From contig DLGQ01000030.1 in the NCBI GenBank assembly GCA_002482775.1, positions 1 to 19,110 of the forward strand: a stretch of DNA of 19,110 bases. The letters are read 5' to 3'. Source of the DNA: Flavobacteriales bacterium UBA7690 (lineage in GTDB: Bacteria > Bacteroidota > Bacteroidia > Flavobacteriales_F > PHOS-HE28). Each line of letters opens with the position of its first letter. Position 1 is the first letter of the stretch. The notes below the pieces were generated by a model, which was not told where the DNA came from, did not search any database, and was given only the letters and a program-made list of their open reading frames with translations. Position numbers and translations under genes: made by a program. Shown in pieces: positions 5,307 through 13,445 of the stretch.

Positions 5307-7487
5307 ATGCGAACACTCCTACACCTTACCCTACTATCCGCGGCCATGTTCGTGGGCGTTCCACTTGCAGCACAGGCTCCGCCGAACGATGCGTGCGCCG
5401 CCGCGATACCTCTCACCTGCGGGCAAGCCGTTACCGGCAATACGGCAACGGCAACACCGGACCTCAACGCCATTAACTGCGGCACCTCCGTGCAAGCGGC
5501 GGGCATCTGGTACTCCATCGCTGGAAGTGGCCAGGCGGTGACGCTGAGCACCTGCTCCAACTTCGCCTACGACACCCGGTTGAACGTGTATTCGGGCTCC
5601 TGTAACGGTTTGGTGTGCGTGGCCGGGAACGACGATGGTGGGAACTGCGATGTGGGCAGTACGCTCTCTTTCGCCGGTGATCTTGGAACCACGTACTTCA
5701 TCTTCGTGCAGGGATACGAAGGCGCTACGGGCGAATTCGAGCTCACCGCCACATGCGCAGCGATCACGAACGATTTCTGCCAAGGTGCCGTCACCATCGG
5801 TTGCAACCAAAGCTTGAGCGGCTCCACCGTGGATGCCTCTGAAGATGCCGTGCCGTTCTGCGAGACCGGTGTACAAGCACCGGGGATCTGGTACACGTTC
5901 ACCGGTGTGGATGGCCCGGTGCAACTGAGCACCTGCGAAAGCCTCACCTACGATTCGCGCTTGAACGTGTACGCCGGCAGTTGCGGTGCGTTGGTCTGCG
6001 TTACCGGTAACGACGATACCCCGAACGTGGGCGAATGCAGCACGGTGAACTTCAATGCAACGGCTGATGAGACCTACTACATCCTCGTACAGGGATACGA
6101 TGGTGCCACTGGGGAATTCCTCCTAGAGATGGCCTGCCCAACGTGCCTTGCACCCAGCGCTGTCACCGCTTCGGCGAACGACGACACCGCATTCATCCAG
6201 TGGCAGAGCGCCAATCCCGGAGCCACGTATGCGATCGAATACGGTCCCTTGGGCTTCACCCTCGGAACAGGGATCATCGTGAACGGTACCGTGAGCGGTG
6301 CTAATGCAACGGCACAGATCGAAGGTCTCGATGCTAGCACCGAATACGCATTCTACATGTACGAGGTCTGTGGTGTGGAGGACCAGAGCGCCACCGTCGG
6401 GGTGTTCACCTTCACCACGTTGGATGCCCCACCGGCTGCGAACGCACAATGCAGCGGTGCGCTGCCGATCGTTTGCGGTGGTTCTGTGGAAGGGGATACA
6501 CAAGAGGGTTTCTTCCTGCCCGGCGAACATTGCGGCGCGGCCTTCATTACCGCACCCGGGCTCTGGTACAGCTTCACCGGAACAGGTGAGACCATGACGC
6601 TGAGCACCTGCGACCAAGCGAACTTCGATACCAAGATCAGCGTGTACAGCGGCGCGTGTGGTACGCTGGCTTGCGTTGCTGGTGGTGACGATGCACCCGG
6701 ATGCGAAGGCAACACCAGTTCGGTAACGTTCCCCACCACCGATGGAACCACCTACTTCGCCTTCGTACATGCCTACCAGGATCAAGTGGGCACCTTCACG
6801 CTCGACCTTTCGTGTGCAGCCGCATGCGCCCCGGTTGCCGCGAACGATGATTGCAGCGGTGCCATCGTCCTGAACGTTTCAGGTATCGGCCTGTGCCAAC
6901 CGAGTTCGGGCAACAACAGCTGTGCCTTCGCGCCGGGCACACCCAACCCACCGTGCGATCCGTATTCGCCCATCGTGGACGTGTGGTACAGCTTCGAGAC
7001 GGGAGCCTCCACTTCCATCCTGGTGTACGCTACAGCCCTTAGCGCCGAAGGACTGAACGTCGCGCTCTATGCCGACTGTGGCGAACTGGCGTATGTGGAC
7101 TGCGAAACGGGGATCGATGCCGTATGGCCGCTGAACAACCTGGAACCAGAGACCACCTACTACCTGCGCGTATGGAACGGCGGCGGAGCCGATGCAGGCA
7201 CCTTCGCGGTGTGCATCGAAACGGACCTCACCACAGCCACGGAAGAAGTTGTTCAAAGCAGTGGGATCCTGCTATGGCCCAACCCTGCTAATGATCGCCT
7301 GAACATCAGCGGAAGCACTGCTGAACGTATCGCGGTGATCGACCTACAAGGGCGTACCGTGCTCACCCATGCCAACAACGGTGCAGCGCTGGTCGATCTC
7401 AACATCAGTTCCCTCGCGCCGGGTAGTTACATCGTTCGTTCATTGGATACGAACGGTGGCACGTTGGGAAGGTTCATCAAGGAATAA
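5307..7487 (+). CDS. Large T9SS-exported repeat protein with four Cys-rich modules and fibronectin III
   Basis: A 726 aa protein. Signal peptide 1-23 (ending AAQA). Four related beta-sandwich modules of about 120-130 residues lie at 26-150, 155-277, 377-503 and 511-640. The first three carry the recurring pattern ND/QC..A, CG..V.G.T, GxWYSFTG, LSTC, YDTRLNVYSGSCG.L.CVAGNDD and TTYFIFVQGY.GA.GxFxL; the fourth has diverged. A fibronectin type III domain (281-372) sits between modules 2 and 3. A T9SS type A sorting domain (653-726; LLWPNPANDRLNISG, GSYIVRSLD, GRFIKE) ends the protein. The many paired cysteines suggest disulfide-stabilised extracellular modules, resembling pre-peptidase C-terminal or carbohydrate-binding sandwiches. 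It is likely a cell-surface or released adhesin or binding protein; the ligand is unknown. It is transcribed alone and converges on the deiminase gene. Confidence 0.85.
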   Translation: MRTLLHLTLLSAAMFVGVPLAAQAPPNDACAAAIPLTCGQAVTGNTATATPDLNAINCGTSVQAAGIWYSIAGSGQAVTLSTCSNFAYDTRLNVYSGSCNGLVCVAGNDDGGNCDVGSTLSFAGDLGTTYFIFVQGYEGATGEFELTATCAAITNDFCQGAVTIGCNQSLSGSTVDASEDAVPFCETGVQAPGIWYTFTGVDGPVQLSTCESLTYDSRLNVYAGSCGALVCVTGNDDTPNVGECSTVNFNATADETYYILVQGYDGATGEFLLEMACPTCLAPSAVTASANDDTAFIQWQSANPGATYAIEYGPLGFTLGTGIIVNGTVSGANATAQIEGLDASTEYAFYMYEVCGVEDQSATVGVFTFTTLDAPPAANAQCSGALPIVCGGSVEGDTQEGFFLPGEHCGAAFITAPGLWYSFTGTGETMTLSTCDQANFDTKISVYSGACGTLACVAGGDDAPGCEGNTSSVTFPTTDGTTYFAFVHAYQDQVGTFTLDLSCAAACAPVAANDDCSGAIVLNVSGIGLCQPSSGNNSCAFAPGTPNPPCDPYSPIVDVWYSFETGASTSILVYATALSAEGLNVALYADCGELAYVDCETGIDAVWPLNNLEPETTYYLRVWNGGGADAGTFAVCIETDLTTATEEVVQSSGILLWPNPANDRLNISGSTAERIAVIDLQGRTVLTHANNGAALVDLNISSLAPGSYIVRSLDTNGGTLGRFIKE

Positions 7488-7503
7488 GCGCTCATAGCGA
7501 ACG

Positions 7504-7541
7504 CGAAGCCCCTTGCCTTGCGGCGAGGGGCTTCGTTCTTT
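7504..7541 (+). terminator. Strong terminator between convergent T9SS cargo genes
   Basis: A 10-bp perfect stem CGAAGCCCCT/AGGGGCTTCG (7504-7513 with 7526-7535) with a 12-nt loop is followed on the plus strand by TTCTTT. It lies 17 nt after the stop of the repeat protein. It could also act weakly on the minus-strand gene ending at 7549, but the T-tract favours the plus strand. Confidence 0.8.
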
Positions 7542-7548
7542 GTGAGGC

Positions 7549-9330
7549 CTATCGTTTGATGACGCGTTGCGCGCTGCGGCCGTACTTGTTGGTCACCACA
7601 AGCAAGTAGGGCGCTTCGGGCAGCGCGCTGATGTCCACCATGACACGGTGATCCGCCGGCAACGTACCCGAGTACAAGTGCTGTACTGTGCGACCAAGCG
7701 CATCTTGAAGTACCACGTCCACCCGCTCATCTGCCGCATCAGGAACGGTGACCACCAGGATGGAGGAGGTTGGATTCGGGAACAGTTCGGCGATCACGGG
7801 ACCACGTGCATCAGGGATCGCGGCACTGATATCGAGCACCCGGAAATGCCACCAACCAGCAGGTGCCACAAGTGGGCGTACTTGCACCTTGCCGCTGTTG
7901 GAAATGCCTTGCACATAGTAGAACACATCGCTATCCGCGGACTGTGCCGGAATGGATGCCGACCAGTTCCCCGCGCCTTGATCGGTCATGGGAACGGAGG
8001 CGAAGCCCGATGCCGTGTCCGTGGTCCAGTACAACGTAGCAAAGGCGATACCCGAACGGTGGCGCAGGTAAGCGCTCACCGGGTAGTCGTTGATGGTCTC
8101 GTAGGTATCGGCAAGGCGTTGGTGGCGGATCAACAACGGATCGGCCACACCGATGGTCTTGGTGATGCAATGGATGGCCCCGCTCTGGCCGATGATGTTC
8201 TGCTCGCTGTCGCAATCGATCCCCACCACGTTATAACCCGGGAGCTCTTCGCGCAGGATCCGCAGCGCAGTGGTGTCGTATTCCGTGCGGTACGTGGGAA
8301 CTAGCAGCGTGCCGTTGATGAAGACGTTGTTGGCGTACGTGCGGTAGCTAGCATCGGGCGGAAAATTCCCGCTCACGCTCGGAGGCATGGGGATGCGCAC
8401 CAACCGGTACGGATCACCGAAATGTGAATCCTCTTGCGCCAGCACCGCACTGATGTTCTGCTCCAGTTGCGGCCCATCGCTCTGGCCGGTGGGGAACTGA
8501 CCCACGAGCAAGGTCTCCTCATCCAGCAACTTCATGTGCATGTCGATGTGGTGGATACCATCGAATGGAAGCGTGGCCATCTTGATGTACCTGTCGATCC
8601 CCATGAACTGTTGCATCACCTGATCCACGCCTGCTTCATCGCGGATGGTCTGGTTGAATTCACCATCGGCGCCGTTCTCATCCAGCACGAGTTCACTGCT
8701 GAACGCCGTAGCAGCGCCATCGCACATGAAATTCCCGCCGGTATGCACAAGGTCGTAAGGCGCTTGTGTGGTGCTGTAGACCACCACATCCTTCGCCGCG
8801 CCTACCGCATCGCTCAACTCATCATCATCCGGCCGTGGACGATTGTAGATCCAATCCAGCAGCAGTAGCGAGTCCACTTCGTTGGCATAGATGTTCTCCG
8901 CGAAATAGTCGCGCGCCCAGATGCTGTTGAACGGTGCTGCGAGGTAGGTTACCCGGCTCAGGTCTTCGATCGGCCCGCCGAATTCCGGGTTCTGTAGATA
9001 GGCCAGCACTTCCGATTGGTCTTCGCACGCGATGATCACTTCGCATTCGCCGACGGCATGCCGCACGATCTGTTTGAGGATTCCGGGAAAGCTGGTCCAT
9101 GTGATCACCAGGCTTTGCACTTCTTCCCATTCGGCCATGGTGCGCACTGCGAATGGCGGCGGCGTAGGGATGCCACGACCGGTGGATGCGCGCGAATCGC
9201 GGTATGGGCGTATGAGGGAGCGCTCTTCCGGAGCAAGCCCATGTGGCAAGCCGACCTGTGCGCTCAAGGTGGATGCCCACCCCAGAACGAACACACTGAA
9301 CAGGACCGATGAAGCACGACGTTGGAGCAT
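7549..9330 (-). CDS. T9SS-exported peptidylarginine/agmatine deiminase family enzyme (PPAD-like)
   Basis: A 593 aa exported protein. Signal peptide 1-24 (SVLFSVFVLGWASTLSAQ). A PAD_porph/agmatine-deiminase domain (about 60-400) is followed by a small beta domain (about 405-500) and a T9SS type A sorting domain from about 516 (LFPNPTSS ... RVIKR). The catalytic set of guanidino-modifying enzymes is intact: Asp141 in WARDYF, His261-Ile-Asp263 in HHIDMHMKL, and Cys388 in GAIHC, matching in order and spacing Asp130, His236/Asp238 and Cys351 of Porphyromonas PPAD. HTGGN (196-200) is also present. The enzyme should hydrolyse the guanidinium group of arginine or a derivative to a ureido group plus ammonia, outside the cell. 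R164/R166 in YNRPRP fall where PPAD has its C-terminal-Arg-binding pair. ATG 9330 is preferred over 9381 because it gives a normal signal peptide. Confidence 0.87.
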   Translation of the reverse strand: MLQRRASSVLFSVFVLGWASTLSAQVGLPHGLAPEERSLIRPYRDSRASTGRGIPTPPPFAVRTMAEWEEVQSLVITWTSFPGILKQIVRHAVGECEVIIACEDQSEVLAYLQNPEFGGPIEDLSRVTYLAAPFNSIWARDYFAENIYANEVDSLLLLDWIYNRPRPDDDELSDAVGAAKDVVVYSTTQAPYDLVHTGGNFMCDGAATAFSSELVLDENGADGEFNQTIRDEAGVDQVMQQFMGIDRYIKMATLPFDGIHHIDMHMKLLDEETLLVGQFPTGQSDGPQLEQNISAVLAQEDSHFGDPYRLVRIPMPPSVSGNFPPDASYRTYANNVFINGTLLVPTYRTEYDTTALRILREELPGYNVVGIDCDSEQNIIGQSGAIHCITKTIGVADPLLIRHQRLADTYETINDYPVSAYLRHRSGIAFATLYWTTDTASGFASVPMTDQGAGNWSASIPAQSADSDVFYYVQGISNSGKVQVRPLVAPAGWWHFRVLDISAAIPDARGPVIAELFPNPTSSILVVTVPDAADERVDVVLQDALGRTVQHLYSGTLPADHRVMVDISALPEAPYLLVVTNKYGRSAQRVIKR

Positions 9331-9333
9331 GCT

Positions 9334-9341
9334 GCAAGGTA
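9334..9341 (-). promoter_or_regulatory. Candidate -7 box (TACCTTGC) of the deiminase gene
   Basis: The same octamer as before the VWA gene, ending 3 nt before the ATG at 9330. It implies a leaderless or near-leaderless transcript if it is used. Confidence 0.35.
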
Positions 9342-9382
9342 GGACACACCCTACCAGCGTCCTGGACGATCCACGGATCATC
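9338..9382. repeat. Two inverted repeats between the transglycosylase and deiminase genes
   Basis: GGTAGG/CCTACC (9338-9343 with 9350-9355, 6-nt spacer) overlaps the candidate -7 box of the deiminase gene, as an operator would. A second one, GACGATCC/GGATCATC (9365-9372 with 9375-9382, one mismatch), lies just after the stop of the upstream gene without a T-tract. Either could be a regulator site or part of the transcript end. Confidence 0.35.
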
Positions 9383-9393
9383 CTTGTACACGT

Positions 9394-10863
9394 TCACTCT
9401 TCCGAAGGGGCCTCCACAACGGGCGGTGGAGGTTCATCCGTCTGCTCCGGCACACGCACTGCTGGCGCCTGTGGCAAACCGGAAAGCTGGTGGTAGAGCG
9501 CTACGATATCCCTTACATAATGGAACACCTGACTCCCTTTACAGAAGCCGTTCTTCATCTCCGGCCGCATGTAGTAGCGCGGCTTCGCGAGCAGGAGCAC
9601 GGCACGTTCCACGTTGTGTTCCCACCGCTTCGGATCCAACCCCAAACGCTCGGCGAGGCGCTGAGCATCGATGATGTGCCCTACGCCTGCGTTGTAGGAA
9701 GCCAGCACGAAGCGCAGCCGTTGCTCACGATCCGGCACGGCACGCATCCACAAGGTGTCCAGCCGGTTGAGGTAGCGCTTGGCCGCATCGATGTGGTCAC
9801 CAACGGAAACAGCCGAGTCCAATCCGTAGTGCGTAGCGGTCTTCGGCATGAACTGCATGATGCCCTGTGCGCCCATGTGGGAAACAGCCGAACTGTCGAA
9901 CCGCGATTCTTTCCATGCCATGGCGGTGAGCAACTGCCACTTCCACCCGAAACCTCCACCGTGCTTCTTGAAGGCTGCGTCGTAAGGTGAAATACTGTCG
10001 GCCATGGCTGGCATCGTGCGTTTGCGCAGCGCACCCGCCTTGGGCAATCGACCGAGGTACGAATCCAGTAACGCCTTGCGGAATTCCCGTTCTACCTTCA
10101 GCTCCAACCATGCATCGATGCGTTGCAGCAGTTCCGGAGCGTTCTTGCGCACCGCGAAACTGAGCCCACGCTCCCGCCCTTCCACTGCGGTGAATTCGAT
10201 GGCGGGGAAACGTTGTCCTTCGAACGCGGCAACAGCATCGCTCACCACCACGGCGGGCGCGTTGCCGATGACCAGTTCCATCAGTTGATCCTCCGTGGAA
10301 CCGGGGACCATGATCACGGCGGGATGTGCGTTCTTCCGCGTGGGCAGCTCATCGGCGAACGGCGACCAGTTGGAGATGTAGGCCGTATCGGTATTCACGG
10401 TGCCCTTGGACCAAGGATCCAGACGCGGGCGGGCCACCATCGGCTTCACGGTATGGTACGGAGCACTCAGCGCGAACCAGCCTTCTTCGCCATGCCTGTT
10501 GCTGAACTGCGCGGCGATCACATCCCCTTCGCCACGTTGCAGCGCCATCAACATCGAATCACGGTCGTCCATCGGTACCGCCTTCAGCACCAGACCAGCC
10601 TGCTTCGCAAAACGCTCCATCAATTCATACTCCGCACCCGTGGTGGCATTGGGGCGCTCTTCCCATGAGAGCGGATCACGCAGCACCAGGACGCGCAACG
10701 TATCCGCGCTGATAGCTTCCAGATCACGTTCCACGAGCGGATGATCCCACGGGACGCGTTGAGCGGAAGATGTGTTCGCTTTGCGGAAGAACAATACGGC
10801 ACATGCAGCCACCGCAGCCGCCGCGAGCAGCACCACCAGTCCGGTACGCTGGCGTACGATCAT
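9394..10863 (-). CDS. mltF: MltF-like membrane-bound lytic murein transglycosylase
   Basis: A 489 aa protein with the MltF architecture. A hydrophobic N-terminus with a lipobox (VAAC, Cys21) predicts a lipoprotein. A periplasmic-binding-protein-like module (SBP_bac_3, about 53-270) follows, then an SLT catalytic domain (about 300-440). The catalytic glutamate is Glu319 in AMAWKESRFD, and the family blocks GAQGIMQFMPKTA (331-343) and ASYNAGVGHI (388-397) are intact. The tail (465-489) is Pro/Glu-rich and probably disordered. It should cleave the MurNAc-GlcNAc bond of peptidoglycan non-hydrolytically, leaving 1,6-anhydro-MurNAc ends; the SBP module of the family responds to muropeptides. Length is near that of Proteobacterial MltF. 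Its ATG overlaps the stop of the ACP phosphodiesterase gene by 4 nt, so the two are translationally coupled. Confidence 0.92.
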   Translation of the reverse strand: MIVRQRTGLVVLLAAAAVAACAVLFFRKANTSSAQRVPWDHPLVERDLEAISADTLRVLVLRDPLSWEERPNATTGAEYELMERFAKQAGLVLKAVPMDDRDSMLMALQRGEGDVIAAQFSNRHGEEGWFALSAPYHTVKPMVARPRLDPWSKGTVNTDTAYISNWSPFADELPTRKNAHPAVIMVPGSTEDQLMELVIGNAPAVVVSDAVAAFEGQRFPAIEFTAVEGRERGLSFAVRKNAPELLQRIDAWLELKVEREFRKALLDSYLGRLPKAGALRKRTMPAMADSISPYDAAFKKHGGGFGWKWQLLTAMAWKESRFDSSAVSHMGAQGIMQFMPKTATHYGLDSAVSVGDHIDAAKRYLNRLDTLWMRAVPDREQRLRFVLASYNAGVGHIIDAQRLAERLGLDPKRWEHNVERAVLLLAKPRYYMRPEMKNGFCKGSQVFHYVRDIVALYHQLSGLPQAPAVRVPEQTDEPPPPVVEAPSEE

Positions 10864-11438
10864 CGGAACGGTGCCGTGTGTTGAACGATGGACGGCAGAA
10901 AGGCCTTGAACTCCGCCGTGTAGATCTCCAAATGCTCTTGCAATACCACTTCGGACCCACGCATGGCATCACCTTCCGGCACACGGCGCGAAAGACCATC
11001 CAACGCACGACCGATGCCCTTCAGGGAGGCGTACGAGGTGAGCCAATCACCCTGGATCATGTACGGCACCATTCGCTGTGTACGTAGCGGCATCACCTGC
11101 AGGTTCCGTTCCAGAAGACGGTACATGCGCTGGGTGAAGACGGCCAAGGGCTCCGGATGGAACTCTTCCCAGTATCTGGCCAGGATGTGATCGTAGTACA
11201 TGTCCATCACCACGGAAGCATACCGGCCCGCGTGCGCATGGGCCCGCTCGCGTCCTTGTTGCTGCACGGGGTGCGAATCGGTGAACGAATCAATGGCGCG
11301 GTGCAGCCGGATACCTTGTTCAAGACCTTCGGTGAACCGCGACAGGTCACGCCCCTTCACGGCATCGGCCATGAAGTTGCCGACGGTCACCTGCTCATCA
11401 TCTCCGGAAAGGAAAAAGTGGCCGAGGAAGTTCATCAA
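10860..11438 (-). CDS. acpH: Acyl carrier protein phosphodiesterase (AcpH family)
   Basis: A 192 aa protein, the same length as E. coli AcpH (193 aa). Family motifs are present in order: MNFLGHFFL at the start, VGNFMADAVKG (Asp25), IRLHRAIDSFTDSHP (His46, Asp50, Asp54) and VMDMYYDHILARYW (Asp79, Asp83, His84), which provide the HD-like metal-binding residues. The enzyme removes the 4'-phosphopantetheine arm from holo-ACP, giving apo-ACP, in the cytoplasm. Two adjacent ATGs exist; the second (11435) gives the canonical MNFL start. It is first in a two-gene unit with the lytic transglycosylase. A TAACTTCG box lies 9 nt upstream. The divergent neighbour is the sensor kinase gene. Confidence 0.88.
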   Translation of the reverse strand: MMNFLGHFFLSGDDEQVTVGNFMADAVKGRDLSRFTEGLEQGIRLHRAIDSFTDSHPVQQQGRERAHAHAGRYASVVMDMYYDHILARYWEEFHPEPLAVFTQRMYRLLERNLQVMPLRTQRMVPYMIQGDWLTSYASLKGIGRALDGLSRRVPEGDAMRGSEVVLQEHLEIYTAEFKAFLPSIVQHTAPFR

Positions 11439-11447
11439 AAAGGGGGG

Positions 11448-11455
11448 CGAAGTTA
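11448..11455 (-). promoter_or_regulatory. Candidate -7 box (TAACTTCG) of acpH-mltF
   Basis: Seven of eight positions match TAnnTTTG, 9 nt upstream of the ATG at 11438. It lies in the region divergent from the sensor kinase gene. Confidence 0.35.
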
Positions 11456-11526
11456 ACCCCGTGGTTCCGCTCGGCCTTCGCGCCTGCCGCTCATGTGATC
11501 GGGCCTTGCACCAGTGCGCGCTCCGA

Positions 11527-11534
11527 TACCTTCG
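11527..11534 (+). promoter_or_regulatory. Candidate -7 box (TACCTTCG) of the kinase-regulator pair
   Basis: Seven of eight positions match TAnnTTTG, 8 nt before the ATG at 11543. It helps choose 11543 over the in-frame ATG at 11495. Confidence 0.4.
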
Positions 11535-11542
11535 CCGTGCTC

Positions 11543-12631
11543 ATGACCACCACCGGCACATCTCCTGCGCGATCGGCACGTACGGTCTATTGGGCTACGC
11601 AACTGCTCGCGTGGACGCTCTTGGTGACGCTGCTCGGCCTGTACTATTACAAGAACGGTGGCCTCAGCTTCGATCAGTCCAAGGTCCTGGTCCTGTTCTT
11701 CTTCACGGGCATCGGTATCAGCCATTGGTTCCGCAACGTGATCCTGCGCAACGGCTGGTTGGAACGCGACATCGGTTACGTGATGCCGCGTCTTTCCCTC
11801 GTCGCCGTACTGTTGAGCATCGTGGCCTTCCTCCTGATGGCGGTGGTACACGACCTGTTCTTCCCCGACTATTCGCCGATCCTGGTGGCCGATGCATTGG
11901 CCGTGCTGCTCAACATCATCAGCTGGACGGTGTTGCTCTTCACCTGGTCGTTGGGCTACTTCGCCTACACCTACTTCATCCGTAGCCGCCGCGAAGAGAT
12001 CCGCAACCTGCGCTTGGCCACGGCGAACCGCGAGAACCAGCTCAACACCTTACGCGCGCAGATGAACCCTCACTTCATGTTCAATGCGCTCAACGGTATC
12101 CGCGCGTTGGTGGACGAGGATCCCGACCAAGCGAAGAAAGCGATAACGCAGTTGAGCGCCATCCTCCGCAACGCCATGGCCACCGTGAAGCGCAACGTGG
12201 TGCCGCTCGGTGAGGAGATCGACATCGTGAAGGCCTACCTGGAACTGGAGAAGATGCGTTACGAGGAACGCTTGCGCATCCATTTCGATGTGCCCGCCGA
12301 ACTGGAACGCGAGCAGGTGCCGCCGATGTTGTTGCAGACCTTGGTGGAGAACGCCGTGCGCCATGGCATCGCGCCGCTCGTGGGCGGTGGCGACCTGTTC
12401 GTGATCGCGCAGCGCACCCCGGAAGGTCTCGCGCTGATCGTGCGCAATACGGGGCAGTACACGCCCGGCAAAAGCAAAGGCTCCGGCATCGGCCTGCGCA
12501 ACACACGCAAACGTCTGGACATGCTGTACGGTGGCCAAGCGCGATTCGACATCGTGAACAACGCAGGCAACGTGGAAAGCCGCGTGGACCTCCCGGCAGG
12601 CCGTATCGAACAGAACACCATCACCAGTTGA
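11543..12631 (+). CDS. LytS/YehU-type sensor histidine kinase (His_kinase family)
   Basis: A 362 aa membrane sensor kinase. The N-terminal half has four hydrophobic segments (about 15-35, 47-66, 83-103 and 115-146) with short loops, so signals are probably sensed in or near the membrane. A coiled linker (148-170) leads to the His_kinase core: phospho-acceptor His177 in AQMNPHFMFNALN, an N-box LLQTLVENAVRHG, and a glycine-rich GSGIGLRNTRKRL. This is the Bacteroidota-wide partner of LytTR regulators. ATG 11543 is preferred; an upstream in-frame ATG at 11495 would add 16 residues and swallow a promoter-like box. The response regulator starts 10 nt after its stop, so the pair is an operon. The input signal is unknown. 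Confidence 0.92.
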   Translation: MTTTGTSPARSARTVYWATQLLAWTLLVTLLGLYYYKNGGLSFDQSKVLVLFFFTGIGISHWFRNVILRNGWLERDIGYVMPRLSLVAVLLSIVAFLLMAVVHDLFFPDYSPILVADALAVLLNIISWTVLLFTWSLGYFAYTYFIRSRREEIRNLRLATANRENQLNTLRAQMNPHFMFNALNGIRALVDEDPDQAKKAITQLSAILRNAMATVKRNVVPLGEEIDIVKAYLELEKMRYEERLRIHFDVPAELEREQVPPMLLQTLVENAVRHGIAPLVGGGDLFVIAQRTPEGLALIVRNTGQYTPGKSKGSGIGLRNTRKRLDMLYGGQARFDIVNNAGNVESRVDLPAGRIEQNTITS

Positions 12632-12641
12632 ACTCCCCACC

Positions 12642-13370
12642 ATGAAAGCGCTCATCATCGACGACGAACGATTGGCCCGCAAGGAACTCGCCAGTCTCTT
12701 GGAAAAACACGATGGCATAGAGGTGGTGGGCGAAGCGGCCAATGCCGACGAGGCCGAAGTGATGGTGGCCGAGAAACGGCCCGACCTGATCTTCCTGGAC
12801 ATCAACATGCCCGGCCGCGATGGCTTCGAACTGCTTGCCGCATTGGATCCAGCGCCGCAAGTGATCTTCGTTACCGCCTACGACGAACACGCCTTGCGTG
12901 CGTTCCAGGTGAACGCGTTGGACTATGTGGTGAAGCCCATCGATCCTGAACGGCTGGCCGCAGCGTTGAACAAGTTGCAGACCAAGCACGACCCGGATCT
13001 GCCCCAACGCGAGATCCTGCGCGAGACGGACCAGATCTTCTTGAAGGATGGGGAGAAGTGCTGGTTCGTGACCTTGAAGGACGTGCGCTACTTCGAGAGC
13101 GAAGGCAACTATGTGCGTGTGCGGTTCGATGACCAGAAACCGCTCGTGTTGCGCTCATTGAACAAATTGGAGGAGAAGTTGGATCCGCTCGTCTACTTCC
13201 GGGCAAGCCGCAAACACATCATCAACCTGCGCTGGGTGGACAAGATCGAACCGTGGTTCAACGGCGGCCTGATGGTGAAGCTGAAAAGCCTGGACAAGAA
13301 CGGGCAGCCCGAGAGCATGGAGGTTTCGCGCAGGCAAGCGGCTCGTTTCAAGGATCTTCTGAGCCTTTGA
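12642..13370 (+). CDS. LytTR-family response regulator
   Basis: A 242 aa transcription regulator. The receiver domain (1-118) has the acidic pair Asp7-Asp8, phospho-acceptor Asp53 in FLDINMPG, switch Thr78 and Lys98 in VVKPID. The C-terminal LytTR DNA-binding domain (about 132-240) shows IFLKDGEK.WFV, V.YFESEGNYVRV and FRASRKHIINL. It receives phosphate from the kinase encoded 10 nt upstream and binds direct repeats in target promoters in the manner of AgrA/LytR. Targets are not evident from the window. No terminator is clear after the stop; the region up to the heme gene holds an inverted repeat. Confidence 0.93.
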   Translation: MKALIIDDERLARKELASLLEKHDGIEVVGEAANADEAEVMVAEKRPDLIFLDINMPGRDGFELLAALDPAPQVIFVTAYDEHALRAFQVNALDYVVKPIDPERLAAALNKLQTKHDPDLPQREILRETDQIFLKDGEKCWFVTLKDVRYFESEGNYVRVRFDDQKPLVLRSLNKLEEKLDPLVYFRASRKHIINLRWVDKIEPWFNGGLMVKLKSLDKNGQPESMEVSRRQAARFKDLLSL

Positions 13371-13399
13371 CCGCGGATCACCGTTCCTCAAATTACCCC

Positions 13400-13419
13400 G
13401 ATCGTGTTATTCCACGATC
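13400..13419. promoter_or_regulatory. Operator-like inverted repeat upstream of the heme-factor gene
   Basis: GATCGTG (13400-13406) and CACGATC (13413-13419) form a 7-bp inverted repeat with a 6-nt A/T-rich spacer. It lies 13 nt before the candidate -7 box and would cover the -33 region, a position suited to a repressor. No T-tract follows, so a terminator is less likely. The match to a canonical Fur box is poor. Confidence 0.4.
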
Positions 13420-13432
13420 CGTCATGGTAGCC

Positions 13433-13440
13433 TCTCTTTG
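13433..13440 (+). promoter_or_regulatory. Candidate -7 box (TCTCTTTG) of the heme-factor gene
   Basis: Seven of eight positions match TAnnTTTG. It ends 5 nt before the ATG at 13446, which points to a leaderless or near-leaderless transcript. Confidence 0.4.
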
Positions 13441-13445
13441 CGCCC

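Noticed and set aside
11495..11542. Extended start of the sensor kinase at ATG 11495
   Set aside because: The extra 16 residues resemble nothing and contain a promoter-like TACCTTCG box; ATG 11543 is more plausible.
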